This document shows positions 44,399 through 52,379 of a stretch of DNA of 64,000 nt, piece after piece. The stretch comes from Planctomycetota bacterium (GTDB lineage: Bacteria; Planctomycetota; MHYJ01; WSZJ01; JACPWG01), in the NCBI GenBank assembly GCA_016197205.1, contig JACPWG010000109.1, positions 1-64,000 of the forward strand, read 5' to 3'. A model generated the notes under the pieces. The model was not told the origin of the DNA. It was given only the letters and a program-made list of their open reading frames with translations, and did no database searches. The translations under genes were made by a program, and so were the position numbers. Every line of letters begins with the position of its first letter. Position 1 is the first letter of the stretch.

Positions 44399-44845
44399 TC
44401 AGGCCAAGGCGTCGGTGTACAGGATCTTCTCGATGTCCAGCAGGGGAATCGGGCTCGACCCGAGCTGGACGATCCCGGTGAGGTACGCATCCCCCGGTCC
44501 GGTCGCGCTGGGGGTGGGCTCGACCCTTCGGGCATCGAATACGTGCGTGCCCAGGATCCGGTCCACGAAGAGCCCCGCATTCCGTTCCCGCGCACGGACG
44601 ACCAGGATCCGCGTCTGCTTCCCGATGAGGGTCTTCCCCAGTCCCATGAGGTGGGCGAGGTCGAGCACGGCCACGATGTGGCCGCGGAGGTTCATGATGC
44701 CGGCGACAAAGGGCGGGGTCTGGAATACCCGCGTCAGCGGCAGGACCGGGACGATCTCATCCACGCCTGCGACGCCGATGGCGAAGTCCTGGCCCGCCAA
44801 CGCGAAGTGAAGGAGGTTCAGGTGGGTCGGGAGCGTGGTTTCCAC
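44399..44845 (-). CDS. cheW: CheW-like chemosensory adaptor (first gene of the operon)
   Basis: This 148-aa adaptor shows the CheW core: LNLLHFALAGQDFAIGVAGVDEIVPVLPL, TPPFVAGIMNLRGHIVAVLDL, NAGLFVDRILGT and LTGIVQLGSSPIPLLDIEKIL. It is the promoter-proximal gene, about 75 bases downstream of a consensus promoter's predicted start. It and the later CheW are clearly diverged, which suggests distinct partners (receptor versus kinase, or competing adaptors as proposed for FrzA/FrzB). Confidence 0.95.
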   Translation of the reverse strand: METTLPTHLNLLHFALAGQDFAIGVAGVDEIVPVLPLTRVFQTPPFVAGIMNLRGHIVAVLDLAHLMGLGKTLIGKQTRILVVRARERNAGLFVDRILGTHVFDARRVEPTPSATGPGDAYLTGIVQLGSSPIPLLDIEKILYTDALA

Positions 44846-44927
44846 CGGATCCCCGCAGCTCGGAGCGAGAAGACCTGCCGGTCGGCGCCGAGCTTGACCG
44901 CATCGGCGCTAACCCCTGAGAGCCATT

Positions 44928-44957
44928 ATTATAGCACGCGCGGAGAGAGAGTGTCAA
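44928..44957 (-). promoter_or_regulatory. Perfect-consensus sigma70 promoter of the chemosensory operon
   Basis: Read leftward, TTGACA (44957-44952) and TATAAT (44933-44928) are both exact consensus hexamers, 18 bp apart. Transcription should begin near 44920 and read cheW, the receptor and cheR, and possibly the whole operon. Confidence 0.85.
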
Positions 44958-45027
44958 CCCAGACGCCCCTCCTTTCGACGGCTCTCCGCTCGCCCGGCGT
45001 CCCGCCGAGGCCCTCGGGCGGCAGCCG

Positions 45028-45057
45028 TTGACGGCGCGGCCTCCCCGCTGGTATGAT
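45028..45057 (+). promoter_or_regulatory. Sigma70-like promoter of the helicase-HEPN operon
   Basis: TTGACG (45028-45033) and TATGAT (45052-45057) are separated by 18 bp. The predicted start near 45064 leaves a leader of about 150 bases that contains the hairpin at 45132-45169. Confidence 0.75.
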
Positions 45058-45216
45058 AGGGGATCGTGCGGGTGAGCCGAGGGACGGTCGATCTCCTGGC
45101 GACGGCTTCCACACCCGAGCGACGACGGCACCGCAGCTTTCACGGATTCACGACGATTTCACAGCTGCGCAAGCCGTGTCATCCCGTAGAAACGGCTTCG
45201 TAGCCCTGGAGGATGC

Positions 45217-46206
45217 ATGCCTCGCCATCGACGCCCAGCAGCGGGTCTCGCCGGCCTTTGGGCGCTCGCCTTCGCGGCGGTCGGGCTTGCACAGGAACCG
45301 CCGGACCCGCTCGCCGGGATCCAAAAGGGGATGCGAGTGGAAATCCGCACCACCACGAACGAGGTCTTCCGCGGCGAGGTGAAGTGGGTGAGCGGGGACC
45401 GCGTGAAAATCGACATCACCTACGAGAACAAGTCGCTCGCGGGGACGCTGACCTTCCAGCGGTCGCAGCTCCGCGCGGTGCTCGCGCTGCAAAGCCTCTC
45501 CGACCGGGAAAAGGAACGCATCCTCCGGGAGCGCGAGGAAACCCGCGCGCGCGACCTCGAGGAGGCCGAGGCGCTCCGCCGGGACGCGGAGGCCCGCAAG
45601 GAGGCGGCCGCGGAAGAGGAGCCGCCCGCGGCCGGCGACGCCGGCGCAGCGAAGGGCGGAAAAATGGAAACGCGCGCGGACCGGGAGAAGCGCCACCGCG
45701 AAGAGCTGCTTCAGAAGTTCCCGCCGTCCGCCGGCTGGAGCGATGCCCGCTATGCGGAGCTGATGAACCGGGACCTGCGCGACCTGGACGCCGACGAAAA
45801 GGAATTCCGCGCCTCGTACAGCGAGTGGGCGCAGGCGAAGAAGGAAGGGGAGCGCGAAGAACGGCGGCGCCTGCTCGAGGCGTATCCCGTGGAGAAGGGC
45901 TGGGGGCCGGAGAAGTACGACGCCCTGAGGCTGCAGGACACGCGTTTCAAGAAGCACGGCGCGCCCCGCGAGCCGTCCGTGGACCCGGTGACCGGCCGGA
46001 AGAGGGCCGGTCAGAACGACACGGTCCCGCCCCTCTCGGCGGACGAGCGGCGGTTCGTGGACCGGTTCGACGACTGGAAGGTCGCGCTCTCGGAGGCGAC
46101 GCAGGACGCCGAGGACCGGCTGGCCGAGCAAGAGGCGAAAAAAAGAGAGGCGTCCGGGCCGCCGGGGGGCGCGGAGCAGCGGGAACCATCGCCATCGAAA
46201 CGCTGA
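45217..46206 (+). CDS. Exported coiled-coil protein of unknown function
   Basis: This 329-aa protein has a signal peptide (LAGLWALAFAAVGLA, cleaved near QEPP), then a short beta domain (IQKGMRVEIRTTTNEVFRGEVKWVSGDRVKIDI) resembling an Sm-like or SH3-like barrel. A long, highly charged helical region rich in Glu, Arg and Lys follows (about 95-230), containing two degenerate units with FPPSAGWSDARYAELM and YPVEKGWGPEKYDALR. I do not recognise the family. It is the first gene of an operon with an RNA helicase; its TGA overlaps the helicase's apparent CTG start. An exported protein ahead of a cytoplasmic helicase is an odd pairing. Confidence 0.75.
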   Translation: MPRHRRPAAGLAGLWALAFAAVGLAQEPPDPLAGIQKGMRVEIRTTTNEVFRGEVKWVSGDRVKIDITYENKSLAGTLTFQRSQLRAVLALQSLSDREKERILREREETRARDLEEAEALRRDAEARKEAAAEEEPPAAGDAGAAKGGKMETRADREKRHREELLQKFPPSAGWSDARYAELMNRDLRDLDADEKEFRASYSEWAQAKKEGEREERRRLLEAYPVEKGWGPEKYDALRLQDTRFKKHGAPREPSVDPVTGRKRAGQNDTVPPLSADERRFVDRFDDWKVALSEATQDAEDRLAEQEAKKREASGPPGGAEQREPSPSKR

Positions 46207-48227
46207 CCTACAAAGGGCTCGTACTCGACCCGTTCCAGGCGGAGGCGATCCGGGAAATCGATGCCGGGTCCTCGGTCCTCGTGTCGGCGCCGACGGGGGC
46301 CGGGAAGACGCTCATCGCCGAGTACGCCCTGGAGAAGGCGGTCGCGGAGGGGCGCCGCATCATCTACACCGCCCCCATCAAGGCCCTCTCCAACCAGAAA
46401 TTCCGGGACTTCTCGGCCCAGTACGGCGACCGGATCGGGATCGTCACCGGAGACGTGACGCTGAATCCCGACGCGTCCGCCGTCATCATGACCACCGAGA
46501 TCTTCCGCAACACCATCTTCGACGACCCCGAGCGGCTCGCGGACGTCGGGTACGTCATCTTCGACGAAGTCCACTTCCTGGACGACCCCGAGCGCGGGAC
46601 GGTGTGGGAAGAGAGCATCATCTTCGCGCCGGAGCACATCCGCATCCTGGCGCTCTCCGCGACCGTCCCGAACCTGGAGCGCTTCGCCGGCTGGATCCGC
46701 GAGACCCGCAGCGGCCGGCTCGCCGTGATCGCCGAAATGGGGCGGCCGGTCCCCTTGCGCCACCAGCTCTTCATCCAGGGCTTCGGCATCGGGATGCTCA
46801 AGGACCTCCGCCGCCTCGACGAGGAGATCAAGCAGGGGAAGCATCGGCGCTGGGAGACCTGGAACGACCTGCTCCGCCGCGACCGCGTCCAGGAGGACCT
46901 GCTCACCGAACGCGGACAGTTCCAGTGGCGCACGCACCTCCTCGACCACCTCCACGCGCAGGACCAGTTCCCCTGCCTCTACTTCATCTTCAATCGCCGC
47001 GAGTGCGAGGCGCGCGCGGCCGAGAGCAAGGAGCGCGAGCTGCTTCAGCCGGAGGAGCGGCGCCGGGTCGAGGCGCTCTTCGCCGAGCTGTGCGAGCGGT
47101 TCGACGTGAAAGGGGAGCCGTCGGTGCGCACGCTGCACGACCTGGCCTGCCGCGGCATCGCCTACCACCACGCGGGGATGCTGCCCACGCACAAGGAAAT
47201 CGTCGAGCGCCTCTTCACGAGCGGCCTGATCAAGCTGCTCTTCGCGACCGAGACCTTCGCCCTCGGGATCAACATGCCCGCCCGCACGGTCGTCTTCGAC
47301 ACGCTCCACAAATTCGACGGCGTCAAGCGCAGCTACTTGAAGGCCCGCGAATACCAGCAGATGGCCGGGCGCGCGGGCCGCCGCGGCATCGACGAGGTCG
47401 GGTTCGTCTACAGCAACGTGGAGTGGCCCTTCGCGCGATTCGAGAGCGTCGAGAACGTCATCGCGGGCGACAACGAGGAGATCCGGAGCCAGTTCAGCCT
47501 CGGCTACGCCACGTTGCTGGGGCTGTGGCGGCGGCTTGGGAAGGACCTCTACGAGGCCTGCGAGCGGAGCTTTTCGAACTACGAACACCGGCAGCGCGGC
47601 CGAGGGCGCGGCCGCCAGGAGGGGAGCGGGTACGCGGACATGGTCGACCAGGTGCGGCGACGGCTGGCCCTCCTGCGCGACCTCAAATACATCGACGGCC
47701 CGGACCTGACCGAGCGCGGCGACCTCGCCGCCCAGATCTACGGCTGGGAGCTCCAGGTGACCGAGCTCTTCGCGGCGGGCCTCTTCGACCGGCTCAGCGA
47801 GGACCAGTTGAACGTCGTCATGGCCTCGCTCGTTTTCGAGGCGAAGAAGTCGTGCATCTATCGACGGCTCGAGCGGGACGTGTTGGGTTCGGTGAAAGGG
47901 AAGGTGTACCGCCTCGTCGACGGCATCCGCACCCGCGAGAAAATGCTCGGCGTGCGGGTCCTGACGCGCGAGGCGGATTTCAAGCTCTCGGCCGCGGTGT
48001 GGGCCTGGAGCCGAGGGGAGGACTTCGCCGACCTCGACCGGTACACGAGCGCCTCGGACGGGGACCTCGTGCGGACCTTCCGGCAGATCGCCCAGTTGGA
48101 ACGGCAACTGTTGCGGGCGCTGCCGGCCCACGACCGGCTGGCGCAAAAGCTGAAGCACGCGGTGGAGCGCATCTCGCGCGACGAGGTGGACGCGGAACGA
48201 CTGCTGCGATGGGGTGAGGAAACGTGA
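46203..48227 (+). CDS. Ski2/Mtr4-like DExH-box helicase, apparent CTG start
   Basis: This protein (674 aa from 46203) is a superfamily 2 Ski2-like helicase. Motifs: Q-motif-like LDPFQAEAIREI, I VSAPTGAGKT, Ia APIKALSNQK, II DEVHFLDD, III LSATVPN, a beta-hairpin region, V FALGINMPARTVVF and VI QMAGRAGRRG. A C-terminal helical domain follows without the arch insertion of Mtr4. It should unwind RNA (or DNA) using ATP. No ATG, GTG or TTG lies in frame between the upstream stop and motif I. CTG 46203 overlaps the previous TGA (CTGA) in the manner of the GTGA couplings elsewhere here, and yields a family-typical N-terminus. Its own stop overlaps the next GTG. Confidence 0.88.
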   Translation: MTYKGLVLDPFQAEAIREIDAGSSVLVSAPTGAGKTLIAEYALEKAVAEGRRIIYTAPIKALSNQKFRDFSAQYGDRIGIVTGDVTLNPDASAVIMTTEIFRNTIFDDPERLADVGYVIFDEVHFLDDPERGTVWEESIIFAPEHIRILALSATVPNLERFAGWIRETRSGRLAVIAEMGRPVPLRHQLFIQGFGIGMLKDLRRLDEEIKQGKHRRWETWNDLLRRDRVQEDLLTERGQFQWRTHLLDHLHAQDQFPCLYFIFNRRECEARAAESKERELLQPEERRRVEALFAELCERFDVKGEPSVRTLHDLACRGIAYHHAGMLPTHKEIVERLFTSGLIKLLFATETFALGINMPARTVVFDTLHKFDGVKRSYLKAREYQQMAGRAGRRGIDEVGFVYSNVEWPFARFESVENVIAGDNEEIRSQFSLGYATLLGLWRRLGKDLYEACERSFSNYEHRQRGRGRGRQEGSGYADMVDQVRRRLALLRDLKYIDGPDLTERGDLAAQIYGWELQVTELFAAGLFDRLSEDQLNVVMASLVFEAKKSCIYRRLERDVLGSVKGKVYRLVDGIRTREKMLGVRVLTREADFKLSAAVWAWSRGEDFADLDRYTSASDGDLVRTFRQIAQLERQLLRALPAHDRLAQKLKHAVERISRDEVDAERLLRWGEET

Positions 48228-48667
48228 GCGACAACGGCAAGAAAGAAGTGAAGATCGACGTCCGCTTCGACTGGAGGGACTTTCTCCGGCGGGCGGGGAC
48301 CGACATCCAGTACGCCCGGATCGGCTTCGGCAAGGGCTATCGGCTGCACGCGAGCCTGCTGTGCCAACGGGCGGTGGAAAAGTCGCTAAAGGCGATCCTG
48401 CTCAAGCGGGGGGTGTCGTTCGCGCTGACGCACTCCCTGATGGCCGTCTTTCCCCTCTGCGTGGCGGAGGAACCCGAGGTGGAGCGGTTCCGGGCGCGGT
48501 GCGAGGCGCTGGACGCGGTGAAGCCCGCGAACCCGCCGCAACCCCCGGGCAAAGGCAAGCCGCCCGCGGCCGAGGGCCCGCCGGAACCGACGCGGGAAGA
48601 AGTGGAGGGCGCGCTGGGCCTGGCGGCCGAGCTGCTGGAATGGGTGAGGGCGCGGCTGGGGAGCTGA
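48224..48667 (+). CDS. HEPN-domain protein coupled to the helicase
   Basis: This 147-aa protein starts with GTG overlapping the helicase stop (GTGA). Its N-terminal 70 residues fit a HEPN domain: an Asp-containing first helix (FDWRDFLRRAGTDIQYAR), then the CQRAVEKSLKAILLKRG helix and THSLMAVF. HEPN proteins include RNases and antitoxin-linked toxins; the RNase motif Rx4-6H is not clearly present, so catalysis is uncertain. A Pro-rich insert (about 105-125) precedes the last helix. Most such proteins pair with a nucleotidyltransferase; here the partner is a helicase. Confidence 0.8.
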   Translation: MSDNGKKEVKIDVRFDWRDFLRRAGTDIQYARIGFGKGYRLHASLLCQRAVEKSLKAILLKRGVSFALTHSLMAVFPLCVAEEPEVERFRARCEALDAVKPANPPQPPGKGKPPAAEGPPEPTREEVEGALGLAAELLEWVRARLGS

Positions 48668-49097
48668 GGGCCGGCGGCACGGAACCGCGACCGTGAGGGA
48701 GCGGTCTCGGCGTGTCCTTCCGGGACCTGGTGCTCTGTCTCGCTCGAGGGCACGAAGACTCGAGAGAAGCGTGAAGCTGCTGGAACGGCTGAAAGGGTCG
48801 ACGAAACACAGAGACGCGGAGGCGCAGAGGAAGGTCGAGGGATTGAACAGCCTCCGCGAGTCCGCAGGGAGCGGCAGCGTTCTCCGTCCTGGAGGCGCTC
48901 TTGCGTGGGACCGGGCCGGCTTGGGTCACGGACGGTCAGCGGCTCGCGGTGCTGCCGGGGACCGTCGCGGCGCCCGAGGTCCTCCCGCGCGGCTTCGTGC
49001 CGGCCGGGCTCGTCGCGAGCGGGCGGGACCCCGGAACCTGGGCGACGCCCGATCGGCTCGAGCACCAGCGACTCTTGTTCGGCACGTGCACGAGCCG
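48668..49097. repeat. Convergent gap with R1 and R7 copies
   Basis: R1 lies at 48681-48708 and R7 (core ACAGAGACGCGGAG) at 48806-48830. The gap lies between convergent genes. No gene and no clear intrinsic terminator is visible. Confidence 0.7.
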
Positions 49098-50342
49098 CTA
49101 CGCGTCGATCGTGCAGTCTCCCTTCGGGACCGAGAGGCACGTCAGCACGGTCCCCTTGTCGCACTTGAACGACGGCGACTTTCCGTACTCCACTTCGCCC
49201 CCCTGGATCGCCACGGCGCACTCGCCGCAGTTGCCGGCGCGGCAGCCGCAGTTCAGCTTCAGACCGTTCGCCTCGCCGAAATCCAGGATGCAGGTTTCCT
49301 TCCCGCTCCACTCGATCGTCTTCCCGGACTTCGCGAAGGTCACCTTGCCGGTGCCCTTCGGCGCCCCGGAGGCGGCTTCCTTCTTCTTGACCGTCGCCGG
49401 ACCGAAGGCCTCGAAGTGCACGTTTTCATCCGGCACGCCCCACTTTTGGAGGCCCGTCACGAGCGACTCCATGAAGGGCGGCGGACCGCAGAGGTAGTAA
49501 TCGTAGTTGCTCGAGGGGAGCAGCTTCCGCAACAGGTCCACGGTGACGCGGCTCGCGTGCTGATAGTCGCGCCCCTGCGCGTCCTTCGCCGGATCCGGCT
49601 GGCTGTAGCAGATGTTCAGCTTGACGTTCGGGTTCGCGGCGGCCACCGTCTCGATGTGCTTCTTCTGCGCGTGTTCCGTGCCGTTCTTCATCCCATAGAA
49701 GAACCACGTCTCCAGCTTCATCCCGCGCTTCGTGATCTCGTTCAGCATCGACAGGACCGGCGTAAGCCCGATCCCGCCGCCGAGCAGCACGACCGGCCGG
49801 TCCTTGTTCATGTCCAGGAAGAAGTCCCCGCCGGGCGCGCGGACGTCCAGGATGTCTCCCTGCTTCAAGACGTCATGAAAGAAGCAGGAGGAGAGCCCCG
49901 GGGCCCGCTTGATCGTGACCCGGTAGTAATCCGGACGGGGGGCGTCGGAGAGGGAGTAGCAGCGCATGACCGGCTTCGGCTGGCCGGGGATGTTCAGGCG
50001 AAACGTGAGGAACTGCCCGGGCTTGAACTCGGGCAGGGGCTTGTTGTCGTGCGGCACGAGATAGAAGGAACAGAGGTCCTTCGTCTCCGGAATCTTCTTC
50101 CCGATCTTGAATTTTCGGAAGCCGGCCCAGCCCTCCTCGGGCTTCTCCGCTTCGGCCCGCTTGAGCTTCGCCTGCTCGACGCGCGCGTGCCACTGCTCCA
50201 TCGCACGGCGGTGCGCGGACCCCGCGCCCATCGCGCTCCGCCAGGTGGTGATCAGGTTCACCGCGATCGTGTACAGAACCGCGATGACGACGACGAGCCC
50301 CACGATCTCCAGGGGGCCGAAAGCTCCGACGCTTCCCGGCAT
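49098..50342 (-). CDS. Membrane-anchored FAD/NAD(P)H oxidoreductase with C-terminal 2Fe-2S ferredoxin domain
   Basis: This 414-aa protein starts at the ATG at 50340-50342. One TM helix (about 8-30) is followed by a ferredoxin-reductase module: FAD-binding MRCYSLSDAP (RxYS-type) and NAD(P)-binding VVLLGGGIGLTPVLSML. The C-terminal plant-type 2Fe-2S domain has Cys367-x4-Cys372-x2-Cys375 and Cys402. It should pass electrons from NAD(P)H through FAD to the iron-sulfur cluster at the membrane. NqrF has the same parts in the order TM-2Fe2S-FAD/NAD; here the ferredoxin is last, as in many bacterial mono-oxygenase reductases. No nqr genes are nearby, so the electron acceptor is unknown. Confidence 0.88.
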   Translation of the reverse strand: MPGSVGAFGPLEIVGLVVVIAVLYTIAVNLITTWRSAMGAGSAHRRAMEQWHARVEQAKLKRAEAEKPEEGWAGFRKFKIGKKIPETKDLCSFYLVPHDNKPLPEFKPGQFLTFRLNIPGQPKPVMRCYSLSDAPRPDYYRVTIKRAPGLSSCFFHDVLKQGDILDVRAPGGDFFLDMNKDRPVVLLGGGIGLTPVLSMLNEITKRGMKLETWFFYGMKNGTEHAQKKHIETVAAANPNVKLNICYSQPDPAKDAQGRDYQHASRVTVDLLRKLLPSSNYDYYLCGPPPFMESLVTGLQKWGVPDENVHFEAFGPATVKKKEAASGAPKGTGKVTFAKSGKTIEWSGKETCILDFGEANGLKLNCGCRAGNCGECAVAIQGGEVEYGKSPSFKCDKGTVLTCLSVPKGDCTIDA

Positions 50343-50699
50343 GCGGCGTACCTCAAAAAAACAAAACGCGCGGCGGCGAGCCGCGCCGCGAAGTTCCCAA
50401 CAGCGAACCCGGTATCGGCGCGTCATTCTAGCCCCCTCTCCCCCGCTTCGTCAAGATTCTGTCCGCCGAAACGCTAGAAAATTCCGGCTGCTGCTGGTAG
50501 AATGCAGGCTCTTCGCCACCGGCAACGGCCCCCCCTTCGCCAAACATTTTTGGGGCGTTGCCGTAGACTGAGCAGCCACCGGCCTCCGCCCGACTCCGCC
50601 GGGGTCGTCGCGGACCTCGTCATGCTCGGCGGCGCTTGCCCGTCGGCCGCGGCTTGCCCGCGCCGTTTTTCCTCTCCCTGACCCCCCGGACTCCTCCCC
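50343..50699. other. Divergent promoter gap
   Basis: It holds the leftward promoter at 50425-50454. For the rightward GspL-like gene a -10-like TAGAAT (50498-50503) exists, with only a poor -35 (TAGAAA, 17 bp upstream). Nothing else is recognised. Confidence 0.55.
50425..50454 (-). promoter_or_regulatory. Sigma70-like promoter of the oxidoreductase gene
   Basis: Read leftward, TTGACG (50454-50449) and TAGAAT (50430-50425) are separated by 18 bp. Transcription would start near 50418, about 75 bases before the ATG. Confidence 0.75.
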
Positions 50700-52241
50700 A
50701 TGCCATCGGCCGTCGGCCTTGAAATCTCGGATGGGTGGCTTCGCGCCCTCGAACTGGACGGGCATGAGCGCAAGCAGCGCATCCGCCGCTTCGTGGAAGT
50801 GCCGATCGAAGGCGGAGCGAAATCCGAAGAGGGGCTCGGCCGCGCGCTGGCCACCGTCTTCCGCGAAGAGCGCTTCCCGCGCGGCAACGTGGTCGTCTCC
50901 CTCGACGTCTCCCAGTCGATCCTCCGCGATCTCACCGTACCCTTCGTCGGCGACGACCAGATCCGGAAGACCCTCAAGTTCAATCTCGAGGCCTACGTCC
51001 ACAGCCACGAGGTCGAGGGGCTCGTCGTCGACTACTACACCGTCGAGCAGACGGAAAAGAGCACGCAGCTCGTCGTCGCGGGGTTCCCGAAGGCCATCCT
51101 CACGAGCACGCTGGAGGCCTTGACGCGGGTCAAGGTCGACCCCGTGGCCGTCGACCTCGACCTCTTCGCCCTCTTCAATTCCGCTTCCGCGTGCGGGCTC
51201 ATCGGCGACCAGATCAACGCCCTCCTCCTCGACTTCGGCCCGCGCTTCACCAAGCTCATCTCCTTCGAAAACGGCGCCCTCCGCGCCGCCCGCTTCCTGC
51301 GCCTGTCCATGAACGGCAACCCCGACGCCGCCGTCGGCTCGCTCACTCGCGAAATCAACCGCTTCCTCCTCGCACGCCCCATCCACGAGCCCGTCGTCTC
51401 CATCTACCTCACCGGGGACTGCGACGACGAGCGCTTCCAGAGCTTTTCGGAAGGGCTGAAGCGCGATCTCGGTTTCGAAGTGGTCAGCCTCGATGCGCGC
51501 GCGCGGCTGGAGCACAAGCTCGACGACGAGACGGCCTGCCGGTTCGCCGCGCACGGCGGCGTCACCCTCGGCCTCGCCCTCAAAGGCCTCGGCGTCGACA
51601 ACGTGGGCGTCGATTTCCGCCAGGAGGAGTTCGTCTACCAGCGCCGTTTCGACGCCGTCAAGAAGAGCCTCCTCCTGTGCCTCCTCATGCTCGCCATCCT
51701 CCTCGGGCAGGTCGCCCTCTACTATCGCAACCTGCACGCCCTGTTCGGGCGCAACCTCGGCGAAGTCCTCGACGAGGAGTTGGACCAGGCCCAGGCCGTC
51801 CTCTCCGAGAATTTCCCCGAGGAAAAGGTCGAGAAGCTCGACCTGGCCGCCCTGCCCCTGGCCGAGAAGCAAAAAAAGGCGCGAGAGTTCTTCCAGCGGG
51901 TCGACGCGGCCAAGCGGCGGCTCGAGGAGAGCAGCGGCAAGGGGGAGAATCCGCTCCCCGTCTCCGCGCTCGAGTACTGGCGGGAGATGACCAGCCGCCT
52001 CCCCACGCAGTTCGGCTTCTTCACGCTCAACTACCTGCGCGTCGACCTCGGTCGCGACCGGATCTCCTTCCACGGCAAAATGGACGATCGGGGGCTGGCC
52101 GACAAGATCGTCAAGCAGCTCAACGAATTCGAAGGCTTCAAGGCGACCATCTCCCAGAAGGGGCTCGTGCTCGACGCCAAGGACGGGAAGTACCTGTACG
52201 AGATCGACGTCGAGGTCAAGAAGGCCGAACCGCCGAAGTAG
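50700..52241 (+). CDS. GspL/PilM-like secretion or pilus assembly protein
   Basis: This 513-aa protein resembles the PilM/GspL class, inner-membrane platform components of type IV pili or type II secretion. Residues 1 to about 310 form an actin-like domain (VGLEISDGWLRALELDG, VVVSLDVSQSILRDLTVPF, ALLLDFGPRFTKLISFENG, YLTGDCDDE). One TM helix (about 321-341) precedes a periplasmic region of about 170 residues with coiled coil and a ferredoxin-like end, as in GspL or a PilM-PilN fusion. ATG 50700 matches the family start. It forms a pair with the PilO/GspM-like gene downstream; no ATPase, PilC/GspF or secretin gene is nearby. Confidence 0.85.
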   Translation: MPSAVGLEISDGWLRALELDGHERKQRIRRFVEVPIEGGAKSEEGLGRALATVFREERFPRGNVVVSLDVSQSILRDLTVPFVGDDQIRKTLKFNLEAYVHSHEVEGLVVDYYTVEQTEKSTQLVVAGFPKAILTSTLEALTRVKVDPVAVDLDLFALFNSASACGLIGDQINALLLDFGPRFTKLISFENGALRAARFLRLSMNGNPDAAVGSLTREINRFLLARPIHEPVVSIYLTGDCDDERFQSFSEGLKRDLGFEVVSLDARARLEHKLDDETACRFAAHGGVTLGLALKGLGVDNVGVDFRQEEFVYQRRFDAVKKSLLLCLLMLAILLGQVALYYRNLHALFGRNLGEVLDEELDQAQAVLSENFPEEKVEKLDLAALPLAEKQKKAREFFQRVDAAKRRLEESSGKGENPLPVSALEYWREMTSRLPTQFGFFTLNYLRVDLGRDRISFHGKMDDRGLADKIVKQLNEFEGFKATISQKGLVLDAKDGKYLYEIDVEVKKAEPPK

Positions 52242-52379
52242 TCTCGCCTCGCCGAGTTCCTTTCCGTAGCGGCAAGGACTGCAGCGGGAGGAGGGACGAC
52301 CCTCCGTAACTCGCGCGGAGGCGCGAGTGCGGGAAGCCGGGGCACTTGTTTGCGGCTCGGCCGCGTTGGGACGAGAGAC

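Larger units (their letters stand above)
44846..45216. other. Divergent promoter region
   Basis: This gap separates the leftward chemosensory operon from the rightward helicase operon and contains a promoter for each. Positions 45132-45169 form a hairpin (CGCAGCT and AGCTGCG arms) enclosing an R6-like TTCACGGATTCAC block in the leader of the rightward operon. Confidence 0.7.

Noticed and set aside
45213-46202. N-terminal extension of the helicase by about 330 residues
   Set aside because: It is the +1 frame of the exported coiled-coil gene and lacks helicase-family sequence; CTG 46203 gives a better N-terminus.
48224-48667. HEPN-MNT toxin-antitoxin module
   Set aside because: No nucleotidyltransferase lies on either side; the coupled partner is a helicase.
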